A DNA stretch of 64,000 bases from Candidatus Hungatella pullicola (lineage in GTDB: Bacteria > Bacillota > Clostridia > Lachnospirales > Lachnospiraceae): the NCBI GenBank assembly GCA_019114305.1, contig DXFU01000043.1:1-64000 (forward strand). Reading direction: 5' to 3'. The notes beneath the pieces were generated by a model. That model made no database searches and was not told the DNA's origin. It saw only the letters and a list, made by a program, of their open reading frames with translations. The translations under genes were made by a program, and so were the position numbers. Shown in pieces: positions 62,412-64,000 of this stretch (positions are counted from its first letter, which is position 1; each line of letters starts with the position of its first letter).

Positions 62412-64000
62412 ATGACGGAAGAATACTTTTCAAACAATGACGGCTTTCTGATTGAGCATAACTTTACAGAAGCCAATCAGGAGGTAATGTATCATACAGA
62501 AAGCGGTTTTGGTTTTGTAACTGGCGCTAATGGGGCCAAACTGCCTCTTTTAAAGATTCCGGAAACCAACAGTGGCTTTATTCCTAAATGGTGGTACGGC
62601 GATAATGAAATGATTGAAATTCAGTTTTCTGGGCGTGGCTGTACATGGAATCCAGCTCCCGCGGTTTTGCAGGAGGATCTTAATGGAAGGAGTATTCCAT
62701 TGTGCTTCAGGCAGGATGTACCGGGGCCGGGATGCTACCGTTTGACATTGACATTATGGAGCGCAGATGATGCCGGGGAGGTGCTGGTATTTGCCGGACG
62801 CAGGCGTCTCGCCTGGCGGGGAGAGGTTTTGGCCGGAAAAGAAGTAACCGTTACCGCTTTGTGCGATGTATCTCCCATTATTCCCCGAGGGAAAAATCAG
62901 CCTGTTTTTGATCCAAACGTCAGCTTTGCCATAATTTGCAGCAAGGGAAAAATCAGTCTTAAAAAGGCCAGAATAGAAAAAACATGGGCTCATACGGTTT
63001 ATATTATGGGAGATTCCACTGTTACAGATCAGACTGGAGATTACCCGTATGCGCCGGGAGCAAGCTACTGCGGCTGGGGGCAGATGTTGGGAGTGTTCCT
63101 GCCAGATGGATATTGCGCGTCAAATCATGCCCACTCTGGATTAACCACAGAATCTTTCCGCAGTGAAGGCCATTGGAACGTAATGAAGCCCCTGATAAAA
63201 AAGGGGGATATATGCCTGATGCAGTTTGGCCACAATGATCAGAAAGTGGATTTTTTACAGGCAGATGAAGGCTATACCCGGCGTTTGGAACAATATATAA
63301 GCGAAATAGAAGCCGTTGGGGCAAAGCCGGTGCTCATCTCTCCTGTGGCCCGCAACAGCTGGAATAATCCGCAGGAGTATAATGATATGCTGGCAGCGTA
63401 TGCAGAGGCGGTAATACGGCTGGGGAGAAAAAGGAACGTGCCTGTTTTGGATTTACATGGCTATTCTATGGAAATAATCAGGAAAGCAGGACTTGAAGGG
63501 GCAAAACGATGGTTTTATCCCTCAGATTATACTCATACCAACGATTACGGAGCCTATAAAATGGCAGGTTTTCTGGGAAAGGAGCTGCAGGCTGTGTTAG
63601 GACTGATGACCAAAACTTTATGTGATTGGGAGCCAAAACCGCCGTTGACTCAGTTAAAGCCCCCGGAAAATTGTCAGCTGAAACCGCCGGCGGGCGCGGC
63701 CGATAATTTAAAAGTATTTGCGGCAGAACGGCCTGAAGATCCTATTACACGTATAGAATGTCTGGAACTGATAAGCCAGCGTATGAGATTTTTTCCAATT
63801 AATGTCTATAATGATTTGTACGATGATGTGCTGGGACATGAAACCTATGCGGGAACGGTACAGTGCGCGGCCCAAAACCATATGATACCAGACGCCTTTG
63901 TGACTGACGGGAAATTACATCCCCACCGGTCTATGACTTTGCTTGAATTTGTGGCCGTGCTAATGCCTGCCTATGCCAGCAGAAAACAGCTTCATAAATC
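62412..64000 (+). CDS. Rhamnogalacturonan acetylesterase (SGNH, CE12-like) with SLH-like repeats, partial
   Basis: The frame is open to the end of the window (529 codons seen), so the 3' end is missing. N-terminal beta-domain of about 190 residues, then an SGNH hydrolase: block I GDST with S202, block III GHND (N275), and the DYTHTN block with D372 and H375. This is the CE12 rhamnogalacturonan acetylesterase pattern. From about residue 443 the sequence ITRIECLELISQ and the following AGTVQCAAQNHMI repeat resemble S-layer homology domains. No signal peptide is visible at the N-terminus, which is unusual for an SLH protein. AAAGGG precedes the ATG, 60 bp after the lyase gene. It removes acetyl groups from the pectin substrate. 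Confidence 0.8.
   Translation, partial: MTEEYFSNNDGFLIEHNFTEANQEVMYHTESGFGFVTGANGAKLPLLKIPETNSGFIPKWWYGDNEMIEIQFSGRGCTWNPAPAVLQEDLNGRSIPLCFRQDVPGPGCYRLTLTLWSADDAGEVLVFAGRRRLAWRGEVLAGKEVTVTALCDVSPIIPRGKNQPVFDPNVSFAIICSKGKISLKKARIEKTWAHTVYIMGDSTVTDQTGDYPYAPGASYCGWGQMLGVFLPDGYCASNHAHSGLTTESFRSEGHWNVMKPLIKKGDICLMQFGHNDQKVDFLQADEGYTRRLEQYISEIEAVGAKPVLISPVARNSWNNPQEYNDMLAAYAEAVIRLGRKRNVPVLDLHGYSMEIIRKAGLEGAKRWFYPSDYTHTNDYGAYKMAGFLGKELQAVLGLMTKTLCDWEPKPPLTQLKPPENCQLKPPAGAADNLKVFAAERPEDPITRIECLELISQRMRFFPINVYNDLYDDVLGHETYAGTVQCAAQNHMIPDAFVTDGKLHPHRSMTLLEFVAVLMPAYASRKQLHK

Overview
The window looks like chromosomal DNA of an anaerobic, spore-forming, gut-type Clostridia, most likely Lachnospiraceae. 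The reasons are moderate GC, AGGAGG-type ribosome sites, two [FeFe]-hydrogenases, a pair of CotF-like spore coat proteins, choline-binding-like wall repeats, many AraC regulators beside glycosidases, and sugar ABC importers without their own ATPase. The genus is inferred from gene content only.

Layout: 1-0.4 kb carries four tandem 22-23 bp repeats that resemble an insertion sequence end. 0.4-7 kb holds a membrane protein, an LplD-type GH4 alpha-galacturonidase with a divergent AraC regulator, RNase H1, a small membrane protein and an OmpR-type two-component system. 7.1-11 kb holds a fluoride riboswitch with its terminator ahead of a cation/proton antiporter, then tRNA-Leu and a membrane pyrophosphatase. 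11-15.4 kb has a hybrid histidine kinase, a 28-codon membrane peptide gene with its own promoter, an AlkA-type glycosylase and an unidentified small RNA. 15.4-15.9 kb is a five-tRNA operon (Pro, Gly, Arg, His, Gln).

16-38.8 kb: a circularly permuted GH3 enzyme and AraC regulator; a lipoprotein; a TauABC/SsuABC-like importer; a hydrogen operon (2Fe-2S protein, PAS-containing sensory [FeFe]-hydrogenase, SpoIIE/PP2C phosphatase, group B-like [FeFe]-hydrogenase); GH3 and GH43 hemicellulose enzymes with AraC regulators; and a CUT1 sugar importer with a six-hairpin glycosidase. 38.8-49.2 kb is housekeeping and accessory: CotF-like pair, glycerol dehydrogenase, a structured RNA candidate, HelD, a PurF-like protein lacking the N-terminal catalytic cysteine, a LysR regulator and a heterodimeric ABC exporter.

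49.3-64 kb is a pectin (rhamnogalacturonan-I) locus: a GH115-like enzyme, two AraC regulators, an LplBCA-type importer, a 1619-residue wall-bound PL11 rhamnogalacturonan lyase, and an SGNH acetylesterase with SLH-like repeats that runs off the window. The likely flow is lyase cutting at the cell surface, import of oligosaccharides by LplABC energised by an ATPase encoded elsewhere, and intracellular trimming by enzymes such as the GH4 protein at the other end of the window.

The items most worth follow-up are the H2-sensing operon, the Cys-less PurF paralogue, the riboswitch-controlled antiporter beside a predicted K+-independent pyrophosphatase, the new small gene and small RNAs, the six-hairpin glycosidase, and the SLH-bearing esterase without a signal peptide.
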